64,000 nt of DNA from Sorghum bicolor (Eukaryota; Streptophyta; Magnoliopsida; Poales; Poaceae): positions 10,465,997 to 10,529,996 of the forward strand of contig NC_012871.2 of assembly GCF_000003195.3 (NCBI RefSeq), in the 5' to 3' direction. The notes beneath the pieces are model-generated. The model saw only the letters and a list, made by a program, of their open reading frames with translations, searched no databases and was not told where the DNA came from. Below, piece after piece: positions 34,622 to 45,930 of this stretch. Position 1 is the first letter of the stretch. Each line of letters begins with the position of its first letter. A program made the translations under genes and the position numbers.

Positions 34622-37319
34622 TCCAGCAGGGAAATCATCAAGGTTACAAAAATTCTCTTCTGCCTTGCAAATTCTCAAAGTAAACCAGAAAGGACCTCCA
34701 GAATCTTATTTATTGTAAGTTCTTATTAATCTCCCGCTTTAAAAAATTATTAACCTGAAGAATTATTGCAAAATTTTCCTTACAAAAGTGACATATGAGC
34801 AGATTAATGTCACCTGGATTCCATTGGATTGGATTGGGTTGGACCCCCGTGTAAGTGAATTTTGAATGAATACGATGGCATAGATAGAAAACTGTTGCCT
34901 GTTGGTGGAGCAGTACAGAGATTTAATTTTTTTTATGTCAAACATCTCTTTTAAAATCATGTTTACTTTTACCTCACACTCAAAATTTGTTGGTAATGAC
35001 TTAAAAACGGCCCGCTGTTTTCCCTTGTTTGCATGCCTCGACACCCGCACCACCCCCTTCTTCTCCAACTCCGGTGCCTGACGCCTGCTCCACCCCTTCT
35101 TCCCCAACTTTGGCGGCCAACGCCCGCGGCACCATGCCCACCCCACCCATTTCTTCCCTAACTCTGGCAGTCTTATAAGAGAAGGAGCTTGGGCCGAGAA
35201 GGCAGGCAATGGAGATGGCAGGACGATAGTTTAGGGTCCTAGCATCGCGCTGACATGAGAGGAGTCCGCAAGTAGCACGTGTGGGAGAGGGGGAGGGAAA
35301 GACCTTGCACGTGAGGGAGCCTGGAGCCGGGTCGACCGCACGGCCAAGGGGAGAGAGTGAAGCGTCAGGTGCCTGTGGAGGGTCCCACCTGTTGGTGAAA
35401 AGGCGACCTGATGGAATGTCCCACGAAACAGTGTTTTTAGTTTCTTTTTAGTTGTACTAGGTAGCGTGCTACGGGACAACTAAACTTTTGTACTAAGAAC
35501 ACATGGATCGCACGATAAAATAACAATACTATGAAACTAAATACCGAGGTTGAATAAAAAGATACCAATATTAAAGTGTCATTTAATCCAAATATGATAA
35601 TTTATGGAATTAACACAGAGAACGGGGCATCATAGCTCACCAACGCGAACAAATAATGCCATAAAATTTTAATTTGAACATTAAGTAAATATCCGTATGT
35701 TACAAGAGAACAAATAATGCCACGAAAATTTAAATTTGAACATGAGTTACCATGTTATTAGTAAAAGACAATTTTTGAATGTGATGAGACTGTCATTCCA
35801 CTCTTGCTGCCATCTGCTGTCTTCCGTAAATGAGTTTGCGTAGTCGTCATCCATCCCAATCTCAATCCCCAAATCTACCATGGAGCCCCAAATCTGGACT
35901 GCATTTGCCGTTTTGGTGAATTCACCACATTTAGAGGAAAACACAGAATTCTGGATAACACTAAATTCACTAAAAGCTAAGAGCTAACACTAATTTTTTT
36001 GGGGGGGACACAAAATTCACTGAATGGGTGAAACACTAAATTTTGCGGACAACGCGGACAAAACTAACACTAAATTCACTAAATTTCATAAAAGGATAAT
36101 ATGTTGGTGATCAGGTCATACAAAAAAATATTTGGTAACACACTGAATTCCTAAAAAGTTGAAAGCTATTCTAGTGCGTAGCATTTGTGTAAAATGATGC
36201 ATTGAAACAAGATATGCATGCTAAATCATTATCACTGCAAAGGTAGCAATAGTAGCAACTAATGGACCAATCTCGACCAGGATACCAATAGTAGCAACTA
36301 ATGGACCAATCTCGACCAGGATACCAAATAAAAAAGAATAACAAAAGCAATCTCATATGACAAATGACAGTAGGAAAAAACTGAGAACCAACCAATGTAA
36401 GGAAAAAAACTTACATGACAAAATCAGTGTATAACTGAGCAAGTTACCTGCTTTTGCCTTTTGGACCAAGAATGATACTATAACTGCATATTGATTATGT
36501 TTTTTCTGACACACTAAAACCCGTAGTTTGCTATGTTAAGTGTGTGCTCTACTGCAAAACTGGAATAAAAATGTAATAAAAAAAGAGCTTCAACAGCATT
36601 CCATTAAGCTCACCAAAATGAGCTTGTCGCCTTTAACCTCTATGGTGCTAAAGGGTTGTGGTACATCTTATTCCCCCTCTACTCTTTTTTTCTACGATCT
36701 ACGGAGGCGGGTGCCACGGATCACGCCGCCGTCGTTGCAGGCATCATGGAAGAGAGGGGAGGTGTTGTGGGGGGCCGAGGCGGTGGGGGAGGACAGAGGC
36801 GAGCACGTGACGTGGATGTGAGGATGGCAGCGATGGCGCTCGGGTTGTGTCGTCGTTTTTCTCCTTGGCCGATGGTATTTGATTAAGTCTCGTTTGGCAT
36901 TCGGAGGGAAGCCAAGGGATCGCAGGAAGCGCGGCAGGACGACCCGAGGATGTCACACGAAAAAAAGTCCACTCTTTAGTTTTTTTATAGTTGATTGAGG
37001 GAGATATGTATAGTAGGAGAAGTATTAGATTTATATTTATATTAGCTTCACGAGAAGGAGCTAAGGAAAGCCACTATTTCCGGCTCTGGCACTCCAGTCT
37101 CCTTATATGGAGCCGTATTTTAAATGCCATTTTGTAAGGCTCTTTGCAAGGAACCGGAAGAAGTTGGAACCGGAGCCAGAGCCGTGCTAAACCAAGCTAG
37201 TTGATATATCATTTGTCGCTAATTGGCTTCTTTAAGAAATATTTAATTGGCGTTTGGACTTGTTGAAGGTTCCATTGATTATAACACGTGTGATATACAT
37301 GGATGTCGCTTTTCACTTA
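34622..37319. other. Intergenic with small tandem repeats
   Basis: No gene supported. 35035-35170 is a decayed three-unit GC-rich repeat (CCCCTTCTTCTCCAACTCCGG type, about 45 bp each). 36248-36286 and 36287-36325 are a perfect 39-bp tandem duplication. A GC-rich patch (36700-36960) resembles an old promoter or exon but has no recognisable product. Confidence 0.5.
36248..36325 (+). repeat. Perfect 39-bp tandem duplication
   Basis: Two identical 39-bp units, each starting AATAGTAGCAACTAATGGAC, lie side by side. This suggests recent slippage or unequal exchange. Confidence 0.9.
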
Positions 37320-37420
37320 GGCCTTATTTAGTTTCTATCTAAAAACTTTTCACCTATCCCATTAAATATTCGGACACATGTGGAGCAATAAATACAAATA
37401 AAAATTAACTAATTACGCAT
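37320..37420. mobile_element. GGCCTTGTTTAGTT-family MITE, 5' fragment
   Basis: It begins GGCCTTATTTAGTTTC and continues through AATAAATACAAATAAAAATTAAC. The second half is missing, so the element is truncated. Confidence 0.65.
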
Positions 37421-37496
37421 GCTGTGGGCTGGCCAGTCACAGCCCATATCACGATGGTTATGGAGCTGGGGCTTAACTGCAACGAGAACCATTGGG

Positions 37497-37552
37497 GCTT
37501 TTTTATTTGGACTTCATTATTGGGCTTTTTTATTTGGACTTCATTATTGGGC
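37497..37552 (+). repeat. 27-bp tandem duplication
   Basis: Two consecutive copies of a 27-bp unit beginning TTTTTTATTTGGACTTC lie just upstream of a GC-rich patch (37600-37910). That patch reads open on both strands but has no recognisable product. Confidence 0.8.
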
Positions 37553-37976
37553 TTACGATATGGGCCTCAATGGACCATGTTAGAGAAGGGACAGGCCCAA
37601 TCATTTCTGGCAACTCGCAACCCTTTCCGGCGAGCCTCTCGCGCCGCCGACGCCTCGTCGTCCTCCTCTCGCGTTCACGACACGCCGTGCCTGTGCCTCT
37701 CGGCTGTTCCGTACCAGGGCGGCATCCCGCCACGCTTGACCTCGCCGCCGCAGAGATGGATAGCAAAGTCCACCGCCCGTCCGGAGCTTGGTCGGCAGTC
37801 TGAACAGAGGAACTGCGGCAAGCACGCCGTCGCTGATTCGCTGCTCCAGCCATATCCATCAAACATCGAAACATCTCGCCGCCGCCAAAGGCGACAGCAT
37901 GGAAATCCATAGCCGGCGGCCAGCAACATGTCTGCATCTGCATTTGGTTGGTTGATTCCTTTCTTCCTTCCCGGCC

Positions 37977-38708
37977 CAGTGCCGGCCCTGAGGTTTTAGG
38001 GGCCCAGGGCGAAGCCAAGATTTAGAGGCCCCAAATATACGCATGGATGAAACACCTTTTTTAAAGAAAAAGATAGAGGGACAAAGTTTTAAGTCTCTAC
38101 CATTTGAAAATGGGAAAATGGTACAAAGTGAATGAACTAAATTAATATAGAGAGTGTTAAAGATAAATGCTTAGGTACCATGCATATAAAAACTTTGGAG
38201 ATATTTTATACAAAATATTAAAACTAAGAAATAAAGAAGTAGGTTAAGCCTTGTCATATTCATATGCGCTTGGAAGAGGTAAGATAGTGAAGAAATCTAG
38301 CAAATTGCTCAAGCTTTCATGTCTTACTTAATAGAAGATGAAGAAAGCAAGTTAGCAGCGTAATGTACTAAGAATAATATACATATTTTTCTTGAGCAAA
38401 TAAAGCATAATATGTATAACTAAACCTAAACTATTATATGCTGGAGCCATAAGGGGCCCACCAGACAGCTCAGGAACGAAGTATTGTGAGAACCGAGAAG
38501 TAAATACATACAAGTACATGCATATACTCATGTGTGATAGATAATTTGGCACAATATACGCGCTAGTATAAAGTGAGCTGCATTTGTTAATCCTGCTGTA
38601 GCAAGATGCAACGCCTGCATACATATAATGGTATACCTCCGATAGGGCCCCATAGGATTGGAGGCCCAGGGCGGCCGCCCCGTCCGCCCGCCCTCAGGGC
38701 CGGCGCTG
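37977..38708. mobile_element. Non-autonomous hAT-like element
   Basis: The left end CAGTGCCGGCCCTGAGG and the reverse complement of the right end, CAGCGCCGGCCCTGAGG, form terminal inverted repeats around a 732-bp non-coding body. The abutting flanks TTCCCGGCC and GACCCGGCC match at 7 of 9 positions, a plausible degraded duplication. The CAG ends suggest hAT. Related ends occur at 53236-54025. Confidence 0.75.
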
Positions 38709-38785
38709 GACCCGGCCTACAGTTCAACTCCATGATGATGTGCCGTGTCTCTCTTACGTTTAATTAGTTTCGGACGAACTCTCTA

Positions 38786-38985
38786 TCACTGAAAGGTAAT
38801 TGATAGAATTCGTAGTGCAACAGTACTAGATGATACAGTAAACGATAGGAATACTAATGCAAGAGTACTGGTCGATACAGTAACCGCTAGAATTAGCACC
38901 AAAAGAGTGAGAGATGCTACAGTAGCCAGTAGAATTGGTAGTGCAGGAGCAGTAGTTGCTACAGTAATGAATAGATGGGATTTCG
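38786..38985 (+). repeat. Degenerate minisatellite
   Basis: About four diverged units share the pattern GATACAGTAAxCGxTAGAAT...GTGCAAGAGTACT, with a period of roughly 45-60 bp. No coding potential is apparent. Confidence 0.6.
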
Positions 38986-39099
38986 TTGGCTTTGGTAGAT
39001 GCAACAATAATTGAGGGATGGTACAGTACACCTATCTGTCAGCGTTGCATTTTGTTCATCTGATAGTCAGCTGTGGTAGTTCTCATGTCCCAATCAAAA

Positions 39100-40060
39100 T
39101 CCTCTCCACTCTACAGGATGTCAAATATTCCAAGGGAGCTGAACTGATTGAGCCAATAAGTCTAGTCCTTGCTTACTAGTGAACAGTGAAGTCAACTTTC
39201 CATTTTGTGGTGGAGCATGTTGATAAACATATAGATTAGTAAATCTAACAGAAATCATGCTATGCTTTTTTTTTCCTTATGTGTAAATAAGCTATTTTCT
39301 CAATAAATCTGAAGACACAGGGGGCCTCTACCACTAATTTTGTCAATGCAATCTATCACGCTGCCGTGCTATCCTCATTTTCCATTGAATTGTTAAGCCT
39401 TGTCTTAATAACTTATCGTTCTACACTCCATGTCTCAACATAAATCCTCTCCAGGATGTCAAAATATTCAAAGGGAGCTGAACTGATTGAACCAATCAGT
39501 CAAGCCCCTGAGTACTTGTCATCCACACAGCAATCAGTACAAGAGAACTAGATGCGACAATAGTGGAAGGGGTGGATTTATTGGACATGGAAACTTATTA
39601 AGTGCAAATGCTGAGGCCTTGGGGATATCTGTGATCTGTCAGTGTTGTACTTCAATCATCTAATAGCATATTGTAGTAGCTTTTATGTCTAATAAAAATA
39701 TTCCCGAACGTCAAATATTCAAAGGGGGCTGAACTGATTGTGGCCATGTCCTTGTTTACTACTAGCACTTGTTAGATGACACACCAGCAAAGTCAAATTT
39801 CCATTAGATGGCAGTGCTTGATGATAAACATATATTAGTAATGTTAACAAAAATTATACTTTTTCTAACATTTTTCTGGTGTGTAAAATAAGCTATTTCT
39901 TCAGAAATCTTAAGAAGCAGGGTCCCCTGCCACTAATTTTGTCAATAAAATCAACCAGACTTCCGTGCTATGCTCACTTCCATTGAATTGTCAAGCCTCA
40001 TCTTAATTGCAAGACATCTCGTTATTTACTCCTATAAAGCAAGCTATATATCATTGCTAA
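39100..40060 (+). repeat. Duplicated upstream segments of the 40.2-kb paralogue
   Basis: The segment around 39117-39420 (GGGAGCTGAACTGATTGAGCC ... CACTAATTTTGTCAAT) recurs in diverged form at about 39715-40000, and its start recurs again at 39455-39510. A related segment precedes the third paralogue near 50945-51080. These look like repeated 5' regions of the gene family. Confidence 0.65.
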
Positions 40061-40922
40061 TTAGAATCATCCTGCACTCCAACTGAGTCTTCACCTGCCT
40101 TTTTTTCAGCAACACTAAGAAACTAGTATGTACTTCGCTACTCTTTGTATACACATCTTTCCCTTTTGTTTCGTACATGCTAATATATATGTTACCTGTG
40201 CAGATTTCTGTAGGTTAAAGTATTGACCAATCATGGCAGAGATGGTGAGCTCTGCCATTGTTGGAGAGACAGTGAATAGAATCATGTCAAGCATTACTGG
40301 CAAGGATGAAGAGAAGTCCAAGCAAAAAGAAAACATAGAAAGGTTGGAGATGGCACACATCAAAATGGAGGCTGTGCTCCAAGTATCCGACAGATGGCAG
40401 ATCACCGAGGTGCCACTGCTAAGGTGGCGGAGCAAACTTAAGCGTGCTGCTCAGGAATGTGATGATACCCTGCTAAAGTGCAAGCAGCGTGCCCTAGAAG
40501 AGGATGAGACAAGGCAGAGGATGAGGCAGTCCTCATTTCCCAAACGGGTTGCCCATGCTACCAAGTCACTAATATCTTCTTTCATTGGAACTAATGATGA
40601 GTCAAGCAGCAGCTCTGCTAATGTTCTAAGATTTGAGAGGTATGCTAATGGTGCAAATGATTTTTTAAAGACTCGAGTTTGGTGGAACCCCACGAAGGTA
40701 TACGTTCTTCAACCCTCTCATCAGACACCTTCTTACAGGAAAGTCTGTAAAATATCAAGCAATTCAGGACGACAAGCTTTACTACCTGAACATACAACCT
40801 TTTAGCTGCGCAGAGCGTGGTGTAGAGGCATTGTTGGGTTTTGCCTGCCAAGATTTCAAGGATGCTACAAAGGGTTTCTATGTAGCATGCATGCTGCGTC
40901 TCTCTGAAAGCACGGACATATT

Positions 40923-41326
40923 TGTGGGGGTATAAACCCCTATACCCATGGGCCTATATGGGCCGCACCATCAGAGGTGGCTCGGCCCACAGGATGAAGA
41001 CGTGCGGCGCGCGACTGGTCGGCGTGCACCGCAAGACTACAAGATATTGTACCAAATAGGATACTTTGCTTGTAACTCTGTCCCTTCAGCATATATAAGG
41101 AGGGGCAGGGGTCCCCTAGAGGACACATCACATCATATTCTCTCAACACAAATCAATACAACCAGACGCAGGACGTAGGTATTACGCCAACTCGGCGGCC
41201 GAACCTGGATAAAAAGCTTGTCCGTGTCTTGCGTCACCATCGAGTTCGTAGTTTGCGCACCGTCTACCGATAAACTACTACCGTGGGTATACCCCAAGGT
41301 AGACTGCCGACCAGCTTTCGTCGACA
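40923..41326 (+). repeat. 5' LTR of Gypsy-like element
   Basis: 404 bp, nearly identical to 48180-48585. TATATAAG at 41092-41099 is a good TATA box. Minus- and plus-strand open frames inside it are LTR sequence and not genes. Confidence 0.92.
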
Positions 41327-41327
41327 G

Positions 41328-41345
41328 TGGCGCGCCAGGTAGGGG
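41328..41345 (+). other. Primer-binding site of Gypsy-like element
   Basis: TGGCGCGCCAGGTAGGGG starts two bases after the LTR. This primer-site form is shared by several grass Gypsy families. I do not assign the tRNA. Confidence 0.7.
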
Positions 41346-41375
41346 GTGTGCGTACAGCTCTCCTAGACGAACAAG

Positions 41376-41471
41376 ATGGCCATCATCCCAAACTTCGTGG
41401 CCATGGCGGGCGGCTTCACGTTCACCGTCAGCTTCAACAGCTTCACCACCACGACCGCGAAGCAGGCGTAG
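41376..41471 (+). pseudogene. N-terminal gag-like remnant of Gypsy-like element
   Basis: A short frame, MAIIPNFVAMAGGFTFTVS followed by Thr/Ser-rich residues, begins shortly after the primer site and stops at a TAG before the CACTA insertion. Gly/Thr/Ser-rich and Asp/Arg-rich open sequence resumes after the CACTA (46483-46823). Only position suggests gag. No zinc knuckle or other domain is visible. Confidence 0.35.
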
Positions 41472-41818
41472 ATCCAATCTGTGCCGATCACTTCTCACTA
41501 CTACGGATGCGTTTACCAATGACGATCCCCTTTTGTCACTGAAGACCCCACATTCGTCACATGAATTTTTTTGTGACGACGTTGTGACGAAATCGTGTTC
41601 GTCATTGAATTGGCGTCACATTATGTGCACCGTGACGAAATGTCGATTTTCGTCACTGATTTGCACCCCTTCTATGACGAAACGACTGCCGTCATAGATA
41701 TGTTTCTAATATATGACGATTTGTTTTCGTCATTGCTATACCCGTCGTTTTGTCAATACTTGCCGTTTGTCAGCCGTTGGGACACCGTTTGCCATGTTGA
41801 CAGCTGACGTGGCACGCC

Positions 41819-41980
41819 CACGTGGCAGTTGACTTGTCGCTGACACGTGGCAAGTGACGTGGATCGTCACGTGGCAGATGATGTGGCACGCCACGTGACT
41901 GATGACGTGGCTCGCCACGTGGTTGCTGGCGTGGCTAGTGACATGGCTGCTCCGGTGGGCTGATGTGAGTGGTCCACGTG
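41819..41980 (+). repeat. 24-bp-period array of CACGTG motifs
   Basis: CACGTG hexamers start at 41819, 41844, 41868, 41892, 41916 and 41975. The first five are spaced 25, 24, 24 and 24 bp and are separated by GACGTGG-like half sites. The array sits in the left subterminal part of the CACTA element, where transposase-binding repeats are normally found. The hexamer also equals the plant G-box. Confidence 0.85.
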
Positions 41981-42363
41981 GCATGATATGATTGGATTTA
42001 TTTTCGTCACAGTAGTAATTATAAAATCGTCACTGGAACAATTTGAAAATCGTCATATATTTATAAAAATTCTGCGCGGGTGCGCATGCTGCTTCATTAC
42101 AAAATGCACATAATATTGAAATGACCAAATGCTTGCAGGTGCCATTCAACTTAGTGAACAGTACTAGTCTGGTCACATATAACTAACTTGACATCACATC
42201 TACTAGTTTCATCATGTTCACATCACATGAAATAAAAAGAAGTGTGCCACGACCACCAACACAAGTCCTTGCACACAAACAACACCAGCAGTGAGCAATA
42301 GGTACTAGGTGCGTTAACGGCACACAAAATCAAGATGCACATATCAGTATCTTAGAGTGATGC

Positions 42364-42762
42364 TCATGTCGAGGAACCACCGTTGATGGTCAACAGACGC
42401 TTGAGAAGTGCATTGTTCTCATCAATGGCCTTGTTGTTGATCTCTGTAATCTTCTTGTACTCCTCCAACTCCTGTTGTGTCCTCGCAAGCTTTTCCTCAG
42501 CTTCTTCACTTCTTTTCTTGAGTTCATCAAGTTCGCCTTGTACAGCAGCCGTAGCTTGAGCTGCTAGTTCTTCGCGAAGCGCTCTTTCACTTGTTGGTGA
42601 AGATTTGGAGGCAGCCACTGGTTTGATGCCAACACTCTTGAGGAAAATATTGGAGCTGTTCTGGGACAGCACCTGAGACACAACCTGCACACTTGAAACT
42701 GTAGGCTCTCCTTCAGCAGCAGGCTGTGTCCTCAGCGCTTCCATGTTTTCCTGAAAGAACAA
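42364..42762 (-). pseudogene. CACTA second-gene C-terminal coiled coil
   Basis: A 132-codon frame has a Ser-rich middle and a strong heptad coiled coil (about residues 80-125: AVQGELDELKKRSEEAEEKL, TQQELEEYKKI), ending in NNALLKRLLTINGGSST. This looks like the C-terminal tail of the TNP1/Transposase_24-type accessory protein of CACTA elements, which binds subterminal repeats (family knowledge). The N-terminal DNA-binding part is missing. Confidence 0.6.
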
Positions 42763-42840
42763 GGACGAATTAGTAGGATATAGTTATTGCATTAATTTGA
42801 CAAGGAGATATCAGAAAAGATGTATTTTGAAATAAGAAAC

Positions 42841-44997
42841 CTAATGTTGCATTGACAGAAGATTTTCCATATTTGATAGTTTAGTTAATACAAAAAGAGG
42901 GCAACAACAAACTAGAAATTGCACAGACAACTCCTTTAGTAAAACCAGTGAGTTTATTTGTGAAAATGATATAATTCCATAAGATTGATCTAAGTCTTTC
43001 ACAAGTACTACTATACAGAATTGATGTATGTAGTCTATGAGTAAGAACTGATCTAAGATTCTAAGTGCTTTGACAAGTAGTAATACACAAAATTTGATAC
43101 CTCGGAGAAGTTTATTTGCTAGGTTAGCTGCGTATCCATCAGGAAACTTGATACCTCGGAGAAATTTACAGAACTCTTTTTTCTGTTCCTTCCCCAATAC
43201 ATACGGAGCATGTGGAGCAACAACTGAGTTGCCACGCTGCTGTAAGTGCAATTCTGGCCTTATCTTCATATCATACAAATCCAACCTAGCATTTGTTGTA
43301 TCCTTGCTCTTGCCCGGTACATTGAGTAATGTGCCAAGAATATTTTCACAAATGTTTTTCTCTATGTGCATCACATCGAGATTATGTGGCAATAACAAAT
43401 GTTTCCAGTATGGCAACCTCCACAACCCAACTTTGCGGCTGTAGATCTTAGGACCCTCATTGCGCTTCCTTTTATTTCCAGTAATTTCAGGATGCTTCCC
43501 TGGTCTGACGTCTTTTACCTTCTCCAGCTCCTCTATGACCTCCTCTGAAGTGAACTTGCCTGGCTGATCTTTTTTTTCATGCTTACCATCGAAAGCTAAG
43601 CTTTTCCTCCATTTATGTTCCTTTGGAAGGAAACGACGATGTCCAATGTAACATAGCTTATTCCTAATAGCCCGAGACAACGGATCCTTGTCACAATAAA
43701 TACATGCATAATACCCCTTTGTTGTTCGCCCTGATAACGTGCTCAACGCTGGAAAATCATGTATACACCACAGAACGGCAGCACGAAGGTCAAACTTCCG
43801 GCCAGTACATGCATCAAAGGTACTGACGCCCTTCCATAGCTCAAGCAAGTCCTCAATAAGGGGCTGAAGGAACAAATCAAAATCCTTTCCTGGGGATTTT
43901 GGACCTGGGATGAGTAAACACATAAAGCAGTTTGCTGGATTCACACACTCCCATGGTGGGAGATTCAGTGGAGTCAGAAGCACTGGCCACATACTGTACT
44001 GCGTACTCATGTTGCCAAATGGATTGAATCCATCGGTAGCTAAGGCAAGTCGGAGGTTCCTCGGATCAAATGCAAATGTGGGATACCTCCTGTCAAAGTG
44101 CTTCCATGCTTCCCCATCAGCTGGATGGCTCATTACATTGTCCACTGGCTTCCTCATATTCTTGTGCCATTGTGTTTCTTTAGAAGTTCTCTTTGAAGCA
44201 AAAATTCTTTGCAACCTTGGCAAAAGTGGAAAATACCTCAACACCTTGTGTGGAATCCGCTTCGCCCCAGTTCCATCTTTCCATCTAGACGCCTTGCATA
44301 CTGGGCACACATCCTCCTTTTCATACTCCTTCCGAAACAACACACAATTATTCTCGCACACGTCAATGTTTTGAAATCCAAGGCCCAACTCTTTAAGATA
44401 TTTCTTCGCCTCATCATATGATTTTGGCAAATCACTCTGAGGGTATCCTTCTGACAACAGCTTCATGATTACGGAAAATGCTCCATTGCCAATTCGATAA
44501 CGAGACTTGATATACAGCATCCTCACCAGAAAAGAGAATTTAGAATGCCTAGATCCCGGGCTAAGAGACTTCTTCGCATCTTCAAGGACTCTAGCAAACC
44601 TTGGTTGTTCTCCCTGAGCCTCTGCAAAAGAATACAACTCTCCTATCATCTCTGGTACTCCGTGATCCTCATCATAGTCATCATCGGCCATATCCACATT
44701 TATCCCAAAGTCATAATCCCTTCCTTCGACCTCCTGCTGGTCCAAATTTTCAACTACTTCAACATCTGCCGACTCCCCATGCTCAATCCACCTGGTATAT
44801 GTAGCTGACATTCCATAAATGTGTAGATGGTCGCTTACATCAGGCTGAGACCACAATTTTTGATTAAGACATCGCGTACATGGGCAAAGTATCTGGCTGT
44901 CTTTGGAATATCTTTCGCTCACAAATTTCATGAACTCTTCAACTCCTTTCACATATGTAGGTGTGAATGGTGCTCCAAAAATCCAGCTTCTATCCAT
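42841..44997 (-). CDS. Truncated TNP2-type CACTA transposase
   Basis: An open frame of 718 codons starts MDRSWIFGAPFTPTYVKGVE, the start of the transposase-associated domain (residues 1-75, with CPCTRCLNQ). The Transposase_21/TNP2 region follows (about 200-560), with the zinc-type CPVC...RW, HKVLRYFPLLPRLQRIF, GEAWKHFD, LALATDGFNPFGNMS, LLIPGPKSPGKDFDLFLQPL, HDFPALSTLSGRTTKGYYACIYC and LPHNLDVMHIEKNICENIL blocks. After FLRGIKFPDGYAANLAN (about 625) the sequence becomes hydrophobic and unlike the family. This may be an intron read through or the deletion edge. The usual DUF4218/DUF4216 C-terminus is absent. In the nucleus TNP2 cuts element ends. This shortened copy is probably inactive. Confidence 0.85.
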   Translation of the reverse strand: MDRSWIFGAPFTPTYVKGVEEFMKFVSERYSKDSQILCPCTRCLNQKLWSQPDVSDHLHIYGMSATYTRWIEHGESADVEVVENLDQQEVEGRDYDFGINVDMADDDYDEDHGVPEMIGELYSFAEAQGEQPRFARVLEDAKKSLSPGSRHSKFSFLVRMLYIKSRYRIGNGAFSVIMKLLSEGYPQSDLPKSYDEAKKYLKELGLGFQNIDVCENNCVLFRKEYEKEDVCPVCKASRWKDGTGAKRIPHKVLRYFPLLPRLQRIFASKRTSKETQWHKNMRKPVDNVMSHPADGEAWKHFDRRYPTFAFDPRNLRLALATDGFNPFGNMSTQYSMWPVLLTPLNLPPWECVNPANCFMCLLIPGPKSPGKDFDLFLQPLIEDLLELWKGVSTFDACTGRKFDLRAAVLWCIHDFPALSTLSGRTTKGYYACIYCDKDPLSRAIRNKLCYIGHRRFLPKEHKWRKSLAFDGKHEKKDQPGKFTSEEVIEELEKVKDVRPGKHPEITGNKRKRNEGPKIYSRKVGLWRLPYWKHLLLPHNLDVMHIEKNICENILGTLLNVPGKSKDTTNARLDLYDMKIRPELHLQQRGNSVVAPHAPYVLGKEQKKEFCKFLRGIKFPDGYAANLANKLLRGIKFCVLLLVKALRILDQFLLIDYIHQFCIVVLVKDLDQSYGIISFSQINSLVLLKELSVQFLVCCCPLFVLTKLSNMENLLSMQH

Positions 44998-45924
44998 CTG
45001 TTCTGATAATAGAATAAATGTTGTACGCAGTCCGTAAATTACAGTAATAAATTTAAAAAATATTCAAACGCACATCAAAGACATGCATACATGTAAAAAA
45101 TGATAAATAAATGAAAGCTTCTACTCGGCATAAATTTAGCCATTTACGAAACAACAAAAAATATAAATGGTTCTTCCTATATACATGCATGTACAAAAGG
45201 TAAATGGGGTATGTATACTGTTCTTTTTTCTAACAATTACTATCAGCAAGTTTGAGAAGCTAATAAATTCTAATATCAGCTACAACCACATTCACTTTAA
45301 GATGTCATACGAAGAAGGAAAGATTCACTATTTAGTCAATTAATTTTAATGATTACATACATATATGTTCACTATTTACTTTTAGTCAATTAGATAGATA
45401 TATATTCACTATTTAGTCAAATAATTTTAATGATTATGCAGATTTGAACTGCTTATTTAGAACGGACAAAGTCCAAAAAAAACAGTACATACATTTGCCA
45501 AATAGTACTAAACTCAGGTCAGATCACGCACTCATGAAACTAATGCTGCTAAATCTGAATAATAATAATAACAAAAACGAGGAGAAAAGAAAAAGAAAAA
45601 AAAAGAAGGGCAAGAGGATCACCTGGGGACGCACGTCGATCACCTGGAAGACTCGCCGCCGATCAGCTAGCTTGGATGCACGGCGTCGATCCACGAGGAC
45701 CTGGGGACGCGTCAATCACCGCGGAGGCACGACGTCGATCATCAGGCGATGCAAGGCTGCTACGTAGCCGGCCGCCACGATCGCCCTCGCGCGAGGGTTC
45801 TCTACACCTCGCGTCCTCGCGTCTGTCTTCTGCGTCGTCTCGTTGTTGGGCCTGCCTTGACGTCACAGCCCAACTCGTGGGTTCGATAACTAAACAAATA
45901 AAACAAAAAAATATACTACAACAC
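44998..45924 (-). other. 5' region of CACTA transposase gene
   Basis: AT-rich to 45590, then GC-rich with near-repeats of GTCGATCACC/GATCAGC (45620-45745). This is expected to hold the promoter and leader of the minus-strand transposase. No other gene is supported. Confidence 0.45.
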
Positions 45925-45930
45925 AACCGA

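Noticed and set aside
37424..37912. Plus-strand frame of 162 codons and an equal minus-strand frame
   Set aside because: It contains a 27-bp tandem duplication in its N-terminal part and low-complexity Arg/Ser sequence. No domain or paralogue is seen.
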